NCBI RefSeq assembly: GCF_002775205.1
Contig: NC_036455.1
Location: forward strand, 1,092,501-1,156,500
Source of the DNA: Xiphophorus maculatus
Taxonomy: Eukaryota > Chordata > Actinopteri > Cyprinodontiformes > Poeciliidae
Direction: 5' to 3'
Length of the DNA stretch: 64,000 nt
The position numbers were made by a program, and so were the translations under genes. This document shows, one piece after another, positions 28,301 through 40,300 of the stretch. Below the pieces are notes generated by a model. That model saw only the letters and a program-made list of their open reading frames with translations. It was not told the origin of the DNA and ran no database searches. Every line of letters begins with the position of its first letter. Position 1 is the stretch's first letter.

Positions 28301-31300
28301 GATGGACTGTAGCTGATTGTGCTTTAGGACACAGCTGCAGGCTACAGGGTATATATATGCTTGTTCTTTTTACTGCTGAGGAAATTACTTCAGCGCTGTC
28401 CAATAGAATTATTATTCAAACAATAAAATAAGTTTTATAGTTTGGGAAACGCCGTGATGTTGAACCATGCTGGTGTCGACACGTTCCATAAAGCTGTTTC
28501 TCAGTCCAGAGTCGGTATAAGAGTTCGTCCTATGCAGTTATTGGCAGGACAGTATATTTCTGCAAACAAAACCCTTCATACTTGAAGAAACCTGACAATC
28601 ATGAGCAACAGAAACGAGATATGAATGTCGCAACCTGATATTATTCCTCCCAGGCAGCACATGTTTTGCTAAAGGTAGCAAGTTTGGGTGTTTTTTGCAA
28701 GATGAGGAGTTGAATAAATGTTTTTCTTAATAATACTTTTAGCTCTTCTCGTGCGTTAAAGCTGGAGTGCTACGTGAAGTAGTCTGAAAGGAATGACTGT
28801 TTTTCAGAGATTCTCTTTGGGGCTTTCTAATCTCTAGGTCATATCGCAAAGTAAAAATATCACAAATGCCAAGGACTGAATCTTTGTGCAGAGTGTTGAC
28901 ATGGGTCGGTTTCAAGGTAAATGTTCTGAAAGTCGGTTTCAAAACACCTGGATTTTGAACAACTCTGTTTATGCAGGTTAAAATCTTTCTAATAAATTTG
29001 GGTCAATATGATTGACATTTAATATTATTTGTGCTATGGCCATTAACCAATATTTACAGATATTCAGATATCCCCTCACCTTTTCAAGACTGAGAAATAA
29101 AGACCACACAGCTGACATTGCTTCTCTGTTTCATTTAACCCCCCCACAATCCAACACTGCATCATTGTCACTATCCCATGCCCAAACAAATAAAACTTCA
29201 TATTTAAAGGGGGGGAAAGCTCTGTTTTAATGCTTTGTGTTGGATTGTTGATTAGTTTATTGCAAAAATTCATTACCCTAAAGCACAATTTCTGTTGTGA
29301 GCGATTAGCAATAATAATAGCACTGGGATGAGAGGTGAGATCACACTGTGTGAGAGCAGACACTGTTGTGCAGCTCTGAAGTTGGACCGGATTTCAATAA
29401 TATTTCAAAACATAAAACATGATTACAAAGTTAACATTTTAGGCCACATATCACCCTCCTGCATCTCCAGAGAGATACAGGTGCTGTTGTTTTTAGCAAG
29501 ACCTGTTAGCACTTGCTTTTTCTGACCAAACTATTCAGTGTAGCTTAAAATCACCATTGGTCAATTTCTTTCTTTCTTTCTTTCCCACAATATATTTTAA
29601 TGTTCCGTTTTAGCTATGAGTCTATTGTTATCAGTGCTAAAGATGCTTTCTTTATTTCCCTTTAATTGCCTTTCTGTTTATTATTCTGATAAATGTGTTG
29701 ACGTACTTCAACATACAGTACAGACCAAAAGTTTGGACACACCTTCTAATTCAATGGGTTTTCTTTATTTTCATGACTATTTATAAGGCAAGAAATCCCA
29801 CTTATTAACCTGACAGGGCAACACCTATGAAGTGAAAACCATTTCAGGTGACGACCTCTTGAAGCTCATCAAGAAAATGCAGAGTGTGTGCAAAGCAGTA
29901 ATCACAGCAAAAGGTTGCTACTTTGAAGAAACTAGAATATAAGGGGTATTTTCAGTTGTTTTACACTTTTTTGTTTAGTGCATATTTCCACATGTGTTAT
30001 TCATAGTTTTGATGCCTTCAGTGTGAATCTACAATGTCAATAGTCATGAAAATAAAGGAAACTCATTGAATTAAAAGGTGTGTCCAAACCTTTGGTCTGT
30101 ACTGTACTTGCATACTGCATTAATGCTGCTTACTGCGCTGCATAAATTAAATATTGACAAATTACTCTTGTTCCTGCAGGCAGTTTGGTTCCTCCTGTCT
30201 TTGTTAGCACAGGTACAACAAGTATAGTGTGTGCAAGTTTTCACAAAGCCCTGTCTGAAATATCACACCCAAACCTGGCCTCAAACACTTCTTTAAATGT
30301 CCGCAGTCTGGATTTCTGAATGATGATTATGGCGTTTCTGCAGGTTTTTGCTGCGTGCCATAAAAAAAAAAGAAAAAAAAAAGAAGTTCCCGTGTTTGTG
30401 TCTGATATGTTTTTAGCATTAATGCTTCATCCGTTTCCCTTCATTACGCCAGCAACGTATAAAAACATACCAACTTTCTAAAAAAGGACCTGAAGTACTG
30501 ACTCTGTCAGGATCTGTGTTTTCTGTGTTCATTTAGAGTTTTTTGTGTCCTTGCGTCTCTTCGTTGTCCTGTCCTCCCCTTGATTGTTCCCAGGTGTGTC
30601 TCGTCTCTGTGATTACCCTCCCGTGTATTTAACTCCACCTGTGTTCTTTGTTCCTCGTCGGGTCCTCGTCGAATGTGTGTTCTCTCTTCCGAGTTTCTGT
30701 TTTGTTTAGCGGTTGCTACCGGCGTCGAGCCCTGGCTTCAGCTCGGCCGTGCGGCCCGTTCCTAGAGTGTGTTTACCCTTCATTAAAAACATCATATTCA
30801 TCTTACCTGGGTCTACAGCGTCTGCCTCACCACCTCTACACACCACTTCATGACAGAAGGACCCGACCAGACCGAACGGTGAGGCACGCTATTTTTTACT
30901 TTTCACCATGGACCCGGAGGAGTTAAAGGAGCTGACGGACACGATCGGGGAATATAAGGAGGCGATGGCCAAACCGTACGCTGCCTGCAGACGGCTCGGT
31001 TTCGCCATCCGCTTGGGGCTCCTACTGGACTACTGGGTTCCTCGTTTTCCGCACCCGGGGTTGGTGGAGTTGCAGAGGGAGGCAGAGTGGGAGCGTATGG
31101 CGGCTCTAGCCGTCATGGCTGGCGAACCTCTGCCTCCCAAGCCGCACAGTTTCTCCGCCAGCCCGGATCCAGCTCCAGCTCCGGGACCAGCACCCCCAAC
31201 CGGTGCGGCCGGCGCACCCGAGGCCGAATCAGCCGGCGTTCCAGCCGGCGCACCCCAGGCCGCCCGGAGACAGCGACGTGAGCCGCCGGTGGACCCGGCC

Positions 31301-34300
31301 CCTCGTCGCCTTCCGGAGCTGTCACCTCCGCAGCCGGTTCCAAGGCTTCGCTGCGGCTCGCCTCCGCGGCCGGTTCCAAGGCTTCGCTGCGGCTCGCCTC
31401 CGCGGCCGGTTCCAAGGCTTCGCTGCGGCTCGCCTCCGCGGCCGGTTCCAAGGCTTCGCTGCGGCTCGCCTCCGCGGCCGGTTCCAAGGCTTCGCTGCGG
31501 CTCGCCTCCGCGGCCGGTTCCAAGGCTTCGCTGCGGCTCGCCTACGCGGCCGGTTCCAAGGCTTCGCTCCGGCGCACCCGAGGCCGAGTCAGCCGGCGTT
31601 CCAGCCGGCGCACCCGAGGCCGAGTCAGCCGGCGTTCCAGCCGGCGCACCCGAGGCCGAGTCAGCCGGCGTTCCAGCCGGCGCACCCGAGGCCGAGTCAG
31701 CCGGCGTTCCAGCCGGCGCACCCGAGACCGAGACTCCCTGTGTTCCTCCAGAGACCCTGACCTCCAGCGTTCCTCCAGAGACCCTGACCTCCAGCGTTCC
31801 TCCAGAGACCCTGACCTCCAGCGTTCCTCCAGAGACCCTGACCTCCAGCGTTCCTCCAGAGACCCTGACCTCCAGCGTTCCTCCAGAGACCCTGACCTCC
31901 AGCGTTCCTCCAGAGACCCTGACCTCCAGCGTTCCTCCAGAGACCCTGACCTCCAGCGTTCCTCCAGAGACCCTGACCTCCAGCGTTCCTCCAGAGACCC
32001 TGACCTCCAGCGTTCCTCCAGAGACCCTGACCTCCAGCGTTCCTCCAGAGACCCTGACCTCCAGCGTTCCTCCAGAGACCCTGACCTCCAGCGTTCCTCC
32101 AGAGACCCTGACCTCCAGCGTTCCTCCAGAGACCCTGACCTCCAGCGTTCCTCCAGAGACCCTGACCTCCAGCGTTCCTCCAGAGACCCTGACCTCCAGC
32201 GTTCCTCCAGAGACCCTGACCTCCAGCGTTCCTCCAGAGACCCTGACCTCCAGCGTTCCTCCAGAGACCCTGACCTCCAGCGTTCCTCCAGAGACCCTGA
32301 CCTCCAGCGTTCCTCCAGAGACCCTGACCTCCAGCGTTCCTCCAGAGACCGAGACCCCCAGCGTTCCACCCGAGACCGAGACCCCCAGCGTTCCAACCGA
32401 GACCCCCAGCGTTCCACCCGAGACCCCCAGCGTTCCACCCGAGACCCCCAGCGTTCCACCCGAGACCCCCAGCGTTCCACCCGAGACCCCCAGCGTTCCA
32501 CCCGAGACCCCCAGCGTTCCGACCGAGACCCCCAGCGTTCAGACCGAGACCCCCTGCGCTCCGACCGAGACCCCCTGCGCTCCGACCGAGACCCCCTGCG
32601 CTCCGACCGAGACCCCCTGCGCTCCGACCGAGACCCCCTGCGCTCCGACCGAGACCCCCTGTGCTCCACCAGAGACCCTGCCTCGGGGGGCTCGTCGTCG
32701 CCGTCTGTGGGCGGCCCCCGGGACTCATCGCCACCTCCAGCGCCGCGGACGGCCGCCGGACCGCCTCCATGGTTCCCGCCTCCAGCGCCGCGGACGGCCG
32801 CCGGACCGCCTCCGTGGTTCCCGCCTCCGGGGTTCCCGTCTCCGTGGTTCCCGCCTCCAGCGCCGCGGACGGCCGCCGGACCGCCTCCGTGGTTCCCGCC
32901 TCCAGCGCCGCGGACGGCCGCCGGACCGCCTCCGTGGTTCCCGCCTCCAGCGCCGCGGACGGCCGCCGGACCGCCTCCGTGGTTCCCGCCTCCAGCGCCG
33001 CGGACGGCCGCCGGACCGCCTCCGTGGTTCCCGCCTCCGTGGTTCCCGCCTCCAGCGCCGCGGACGACCACCGGGCCACCTCCGTGGTTCCCGCCGCCGC
33101 GGACGACCACCGGACCACCTCCGTGGTTCCCGCCTCCTTTGCCTCCGCCCACCCTGTGGGTAGTTTTTTTGTTTGTTTATGGACTCTTGGCCCTTCTTGT
33201 GTTTCCGCCCACGATGGTGGGTAGTTTTTTGTTTTTCTGGACTCTGGCCCCCCGTCCAGCGCCCCTCCGCCCACCCTTGTTGTGTTTTTGTTTTTTCTGG
33301 ACTCTGGCCCCCCATCCGGCGCCCCTCCGCCCACCCTTGTTGTGGTTTTTTTTTTTTGGGCGTCTGGTAGCCGCCCTTGAGGGGGGGGTACTGTCAGGAT
33401 CTGTGTTTTCTGTGTTCATTTAGAGTTTTTTGTGTCCTTGCGTCTCTTCGTTGTCCTGTCCTCCCCTTGATTGTTCCCAGGTGTGTCTCGTCTCTGTGAT
33501 TACCCTCCCGTGTATTTAACTCCACCTGTGTTCTTTGTTCCTCGTCGGGTCCTCGTCGAATGTGTGTTCTCTCTTCCGAGTTTCTGTTTTGTTTAGCGGT
33601 TGCTACCGGCGTCGAGCCCTGGCTTCAGCTCGGCCGTGCGGCCCGTTCCTAGAGTGTGTTTACCCTTCATTAAAAACATCATATTCATCTTACCTGGGTC
33701 TACAGCGTCTGCCTCACCACCTCTACACACCACTTCATGACAGACTCAGCTGTAGTTGGTTTCTTATGCTGTGTTTTCAGCTGCGGTGAAGATTTGCCAG
33801 GAACAAGCGTGTTGAGGCATCCTAATGGTGGATCATAAAACTCTTAGATTCTCAGTTTTTATTGGGGATTCTGAAAAAGTTGCAGAACATTAAAACAGTT
33901 TTCACCGCTTTGCTTAACTAGAGGTGGGCCTCAGTGGAACAAAGCCCGACTTTTCTCTCTTCCCTTTACCTTTTTACTTTAGAGGGCTAAAAGCAGCAGG
34001 GGGCTTTTAATAGGATCTGAAAACCCGACCGAATTCAGTTTACTAGTCGATTCCCATAGAGCAGATTCTGGCCACTACAGGAGTTGGATCATTAAAAACC
34101 TGTGAAACACTTTAAGGATAATTCAGTGATGGATCATGTTACCCTTGTAGAGGTCAGAGGACCTCACGCCTGTCTTGGAGGAGTACTGCAGATCTTCAAG
34201 CTGTTCAGTGATATCTCCAGCTACATTCCTTTAGTGTCACAGTGGGTAGACATACTGGCAGCCACGAGAGGCAGAAGTCAACCAGGAGCCGTCTTTTCAC

Positions 34301-37300
34301 CTCTGACCCTTCCTCCGACTGCGCTGCGGGTTGGTTAAGATCCCGTCTTCTGGTGTCAGAAGGTCTAAGCTCTAATTTTTCTTAGTAAAATTCTCATTTA
34401 TGGTTTTCTGTAGGACATTGGGATCTAGAAGGATTTCGCAAAGCATGACAACAGTAATCTCAATCTGCTATGCACGAGTCTGGAGCAGAGCTTTTATAAT
34501 ACTCTGCACCATTTAAGTAGGGTTTTTTTTTTGTTTGCTTGTTTTTTTGTGCAGTTTCTTGATCATGAACTTAGAACAGATTCATGTTAAACATAAACAC
34601 AACCAGCTGTTTGTGTTTCTAAACTGGGATTTCCTCTAAATCTGTGACTTCAATCTTCAAACTTCCCTACTTGTATCCTAAAAAAATAAGCTGCACGTTC
34701 TCCTCCTGCCTTCACCCATTTTCACCAGATCGTACACGCTTATATGGACACAAATGAAGACCATTAAAACTTATAAAGCTCCTTTTTATGAATATTTCCA
34801 GTTATAAAGACAAGACACCCATAGTCTGGAATAGCATGCTTTATATTTGATTTACATCAACTGTAACATATTTATGTTATCTGTTAGTATTTAAGTTTTT
34901 AAGTTACTGACTGACTGAATGAATGCACACTCACTCAAAAAGGCTTAAAGTAGTTCTGATTAAAATGCCAAAGAACTTGCATACCTGTTTTGCTGATTTT
35001 CTTTCTTACAAATGTAACTATGGCAATATGTACAAACTGTTCTTTAAGAAAAACTGTCTTCAGGTTAGATGGTTTCTGTCTACTGTAAGAATTTCCAAGC
35101 AGTACTGTAAAAAAGTTACTTTTATGTAGCTAAATGTAAATGACAGTAAAGAATTACTGAACAGGAGCAAATTGAAAGATCTTTTCCATCAAAGAAACTG
35201 AAGATCTGAGGTTCAGTTGGACGTTGGGTGAATGGCGGTGACCTGTCGGTCTTTGATCAGACACTTCACATGAGCTCAGCTCGATGCTCTCGTGTAGGAG
35301 GGAGTTCGTTTTCAGAAGGTATTACAGTGACTGCAGTGTTATCAACTGGAACACCCTCTCGTGTGTCGCCCACATTAAGCAGAACTTGGACCTTGATGTC
35401 GGGGACTTGATGGTTAAAACCTTTCTGGCTCCTTCAACTGTTTTTATGAGATTATTTACATCTAAAGTCAAAAGAGGTGTTTCTTTTATTTTAAATTAGA
35501 CAGAAGGAACCATTCATACACTATTAGTATAGTAATGGAGGGACGTTTTATGTTCACGGTATTGGTTCTAACTCAGACTTGTGTACTAATTAGCTTATTG
35601 TTCTGGACATAAAAGGAACCATTTTCAACATCAGGTTAGTTGATGACTATTTTTGTGGAATCAAATATAAATATATCTACATGTCTTTACATAGTTCTAG
35701 ATGACTTAGCAGTTGGTTTCATCATCAACGCCTTTATAGTTACAAATAAAGTACATCTTCTGTAATCATCACTGAATTCAACATTTGACGATGCATTGGT
35801 TTGTCCAGGCATCTTTTTTTCCTCGTGTCATATTTATTATTGCATTTTTTTTTATTCTTCTCTCCTTCTGTATCTGTTTTTTTTCAGGTTCTATATTCAG
35901 AGCATTTTATTTGCTCTAAATGTATGGTGAATATTTGCATTTGAACTTTAAACGTTGGTCAAAAATCAGTGAGAACTCTGGAAATATGAGCCTAAAGAAG
36001 TATAGGATCATTACATGAAACATGTGAAGGAATCATGACTTAATAGTAGCTCAGTGGCAGATGGAGGACACTGTAAGTAGGGTTGTTTTCTCTGGCCAGA
36101 ATAAATTACAGCGGTTTTCAAATGATTTGTTACGTGCAGAGGAGGAAAATGGCTGGTATTTTGTAAGGAGAATAGAGTTAAAAGAACCCGTTCTGCTAAA
36201 CTGAGAGGTTGCCTGTGGTCGTGGGTGGTGCTGTTGCAGCTTAATGTTAATGGAGCGCTTGTGAAAGTTTTAGCAACAAAAATGTTACCATAATGCAAAA
36301 CAGTTGATCTGAACTTGGATGTAGGCTCTCCTTCGGTGCAGCTCCACTGTGAGAGAGATTGATGGAGCCAGTCTGAGAAAATAGTGAAAAAAGTCAGAGA
36401 TTTACTGCGTTAAAAATCTGAAGCAGAGTGTCTTAATTTAATTTTTTTTTTGTTGTTGTTGCTAAACGTTGTAGGTAGAGCTGGGCAGACCTGCTGTTAC
36501 ATTACTGCTAATAACATGTCCTGATGAAATGTGGTTCCTAAAATATAGTTTACGTAGTGTTTCTGGGGTAAATCCCAAAACACCTGCTCAGATTAACTAG
36601 ACATTTCCACCAGTAGTTGTTGCCCTGCACTGAGCCACTCCCCTCCCTTCTGAATTTGTAGGTTTTCATAGAACAAATTACTCCAGCATATGCCTCCTTT
36701 TTTTTTATTATTATTATTATTATTTTTCATTTCTTTGCCAAACAGCTGCAAGACATAACCCTCTAAAAGCAGCGTTTTGGTTGCAGATGTTGGCTCTCTC
36801 ACTGATTGGTCGTCTATCCCGCAGTGTAACCTGGGTGATGTGGCGCGCTGTTTGCTGCGGCTCGAATTTGAGAGCGAGGTGAGGGGTGTGGACGCAGGGT
36901 GTTGCACTTAAAAACCTGTAATGAGACTCTTGCTGCAACCCCTCCCCAATATGGTTCCCATCAGCGGAAAACTTGCACTTATGGCAGAAATTCCTGCCCT
37001 GTAGCGAGTGCCTTGTCTGGATTCAATCAGATCAACTTCTGCCAGAACATGCACCGAAAACTGAAAATACCACTTGATGATTTTGTTTTTGTTTTTTTTT
37101 GGGAGGGGGGGGGGCAAACTTATGATGACGTGGGTGCGATTTCCTTCAGACTTGCTTTCTTAAGATTGTGAAAAATCTTATTTTGTTGAGCTGGGAGACT
37201 TTTTCTCCCTTTCACACCTTTTGAACCGTTTCACATTTTTGCCACTTCACAACCCCAAACTTCAGTGTGTTTTGTTGAGATTTGATGTGATTTGTAATTC

Positions 37301-40300
37301 TAGATCATAAATACACATTGATCTAAACTAATCCATTGTAGCTCTGGCTGTGTGTTCAGGATGATCTGCTGGACGGTTGAACTTTCTCATGTGTTTTTGT
37401 GACCTTTAACACATTCCAGTCCAGGATTTCCCTGTATTTATTGAGCTCCAGCCATCTTCCCATCAGTTCTGGACAGTTTCTTGTGCTTCATCCAAAAAAT
37501 GCATCCACACAGAATGATTCTGCTGCCACTTTGTCTCAAAATAGGGTTGGTGTGCTCAGAATGACCTGTAAACATGCTTACTCTGATCCCTAAATGCCAT
37601 GTGACAAATGTAAACTAGATTTCAGTTTAGACACATGATCAAAGTTTGGGACATCGTCTTCCACTTTCACCTTGCCTCAATTCTTTTTTTTTTTCCCTAC
37701 TTTGCCCCTGATCTGTCTGCTCCATTTCTTGGTTTCTATGGTAATGTTCTAAAAGAAAGCTTTCACATTTTTACAATTTGTGCTCAAAGTGTATACATTT
37801 ATGCACAATTTTCTGTTTGGCCATCACCTTAAATTCCCCTGTAATACTATAAACTTTGTGTTTGCAACATGAGGAAACGTTTCGGCAAATTGAACAGCGT
37901 TCCCTTACAGAGAGCAGCTTCTTGACTCCCAGAAGTTGCTTCTTGCGTCTTAACTTGCACCACAAGCACGTAACAGATCTCTCCAGACCCTCCGCACGCT
38001 TTTCCTTTTGTCCCTCCCCTTCCCCTCGCGCCCCCATCACTAGACTTGTTCTTGCTTAGTCGTCAAGTTACAGAAGGAAGAGAAGCTGCAGGAGAAGACA
38101 CTTTACAATGTGAGAGGGGAGCCTGAGGAGCTGGCCTCTGTTTCTGTTTAAAGGCTCTAAATTAATTTCAGGGTGCAAAGATTAGGGGAGAAAAGTCCAG
38201 AAGAGGTTTCAACATGTATTACTGAAAAAACTAAACGAGTAAAGCTCAAAAGGGCAAATGTGACTCATAAAAGTGCAGGAGCTGCTGCTCCCACTGGGAG
38301 ACCTTCACTTCCTGTCACATGCCGGTTTACGCCGTCCAGATTTCCTGCCGGTTGCAGAGAAAGATGGGAAGATCAGACAGATATCAAATTGTTTTTTCGC
38401 CGCAGCGCGTTTATCTTTCGCTCTTGCTTGGGGTGTCTTAATGTACTCAGAACTATAGAAATACACTAGCTTGTGGTTAACCTTCGAAGTAAACTAATCT
38501 TTTTATTATTATTATTTACATATGTACATGAATATGCTCATCAGTAGTTGCGTTATCTTGAGGATATGACTCACCCTTTGAGTCAGTGATCTAGTCCTCT
38601 ATGAAGGCCTTCATTGTTCCACCGATTGCTCCAAAACCTCAGACTTAAAGCATCAGGCCTTAACTCAGATTACCACAACAATCTGTTTCATCATCCTATG
38701 TTCCCTCATTATCCCTGACTGACGGCTGATCTGCTCGCCTGACGGATGGTGCACGTATGCGCCGATGTGTTCGAGCACAGATATGCAGGGTGCATGCAGC
38801 TGCTCGCTGCTTGCGGAGGGGTGGATCATCGCTGTCAGCAGAGGAATGCTCTGCAGCACTCAGCAGTCCTGAAACTAATATGCACACGCAACATGTTTAC
38901 TGCTTCTCGCTGACAGCAGCGTGTGGATCACATTTGAATCTTTGTGTCTTTCCTCGCTGGCTGATCAGCAGTTCGGCTTCATCTGCAAGTGAGCTGCTGA
39001 TCTTGATGAAAATCATCTGAATCTGCTCGCCAGGTGATTTCACGTGAAAAATTGTTTGCAAGTGGTTTTTGGTATCTTTAGGGCGTTTTCACACCAGACA
39101 GTCTGGTAGATTTGGTTTGATTGGGGACTAAAATTGCAACATTTGTTACATTTGCAGCTGGTGTAGTTCACTTTCACACTGCACTGTCAAATGAGCCAAA
39201 GCATTTGAAAAACCTGTTTACCCCCTTGCCTGTGGTGGCGCCGCAGCACCACCTCATGAAGGAAATTGCATAAAAGCATCCGAAGAAGACATGAGCACAA
39301 CTTTCTTCTTCCCAAAATGTAAACAAACATGGAGTCGAGTCAGAATTTAGCGGGTATAAGATTTCGCTTTTGTCTATTTGGTAAAGTCCTTGAGCCATTC
39401 TTCCCGCTACTGTTACTCTAGCATTTGTTTAGACTGTATTTACCTAGAATGCCCTGCGTTATTGTATACTTCCTGCTTCTGGAGTGCTCTCCACTGCGTT
39501 TTTCATCCTCATATGCATTGCAAAGAAAGTTCACTTTAATCAAACCAAGACCTAGATTTGGAAGCAGACCAGAGTTTGCTTTTTTGGTCTGCATCAAAGT
39601 TTGATGCATTCACATCTCCCCAATTGAAACTGTCTAGACCAGGGGTGGGCACTCCTGGTCCTCGAGGGCCGGTGTCCTGCAACTTTTAGATGCATCTCTA
39701 CTTCAACACACCTGAGTCAAATAATGAGGTCGTTAACAGGACTCTGGAGAACTTGACTGCACTTAGGAGGAGATTCAGCTGTTGGATTCAGGTGTGTTGG
39801 ACCAGGGAGACATCTAAGAGTTGCAGGGCACCGGCCCTCGAGGACCAGGAGTGCCCACCCCTGGTCTAGACAATCGAGTTTGAATAAAACACTAGTTTTA
39901 ATCAAACTAGTGTTTGATTAAAGTGAGCTAAACAGGGCTGGTGTGAATGCTCCTTTAACGTAGCAGTCACCTAACGTGAAGATTTATTTTTATTTGTTTC
40001 TAATTTTTCTGGTCTTTTTTTCTCCGTTTGTTTGCAGAGGAGGTCGACTACACCACCTTTGGCACCAACACCTTGACTCGTAAAAAGAAGGCGGTGGTGA
40101 CGCTTCGCAACAGCGACATCAACCGTAAGCGTCCCCGCGTCCCAATCGGCATGCCGCAGGACTTCCGTCCCGTCTCCTCCATCATCGACGTGGACATCCT
40201 GCCCGAGTCCCACCGCCGCGTCCGACTCTACCGCCACGGCTCGGACAAACCCCTGGGCTTCTATATCCGCGACGGGACCAGTGTTCGAGTGACTTCCCAT

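Larger units (their letters stand above)
30505..33742 (+). mobile_element. Complete non-autonomous LTR retrotransposon with identical LTRs
   Basis: Two 351-bp direct repeats (30505-30855 and 33392-33742) read as identical; each starts TGTCA and ends TGACA. An exact 5-bp target duplication GACTC flanks the element (30500-30504 and 33743-33747), fitting a retroviral-type integrase. A purine run GAGGGGGGGG (33379-33388) lies three bases before the 3' LTR as a polypurine tract. The 2536-bp interior encodes one ORF made mostly of tandem repeats. I see no protease, reverse transcriptase, RNase H or integrase, so it must be mobilised by a relative. Identical LTRs imply very recent insertion. It lies in sense orientation in pard6g intron 2. 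No clear tRNA primer site was recognised after the 5' LTR. Confidence 0.92.
10872..40037 (+). other. pard6g intron 2 (29 kb, transposon-rich)
   Basis: No other gene is recognised inside. Mapped contents: hAT MITE 11781-12321, possible repeat fragment 15377-16035, long inverted repeat 20245-21560, CA run 21655-21674, CG-rich patch with octamer 26380-26590, hairpin 27778-27807, Tc1/mariner-type MITE 29716-30104, LTR retrotransposon 30505-33742, Tc1 remnants near 25690-25870 and 37200-37610, ATT run 36708-36723, and nested DNA elements 39081-39955. In the remaining stretches I see nothing that can be supported. Confidence 0.8.

Noticed and set aside
31203-31760. 185-codon plus-strand frame rich in [12 protein letters not shown]
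   Set aside because: A shifted reading of the same 36-bp arrays inside the 751-codon ORF; nothing outside the arrays supports it.
31325-33140. CRISPR-like regular repeats
   Set aside because: The units are contiguous tandem repeats without unique spacers, in a eukaryotic retroelement ORF.
31542-33334. Two minus-strand frames of 536 and 545 codons across the LTR element
   Set aside because: They are by-products of stop-free repeat units whose lengths divide by three. They have no start context, no non-repetitive domain and run against the LTR transcription direction.
39888-39916. 12-bp palindrome AAACACTAGTTT with its complement as a separate element
   Set aside because: It lies inside the right half of the TTA-flanked transposon remnant and is most simply part of it.
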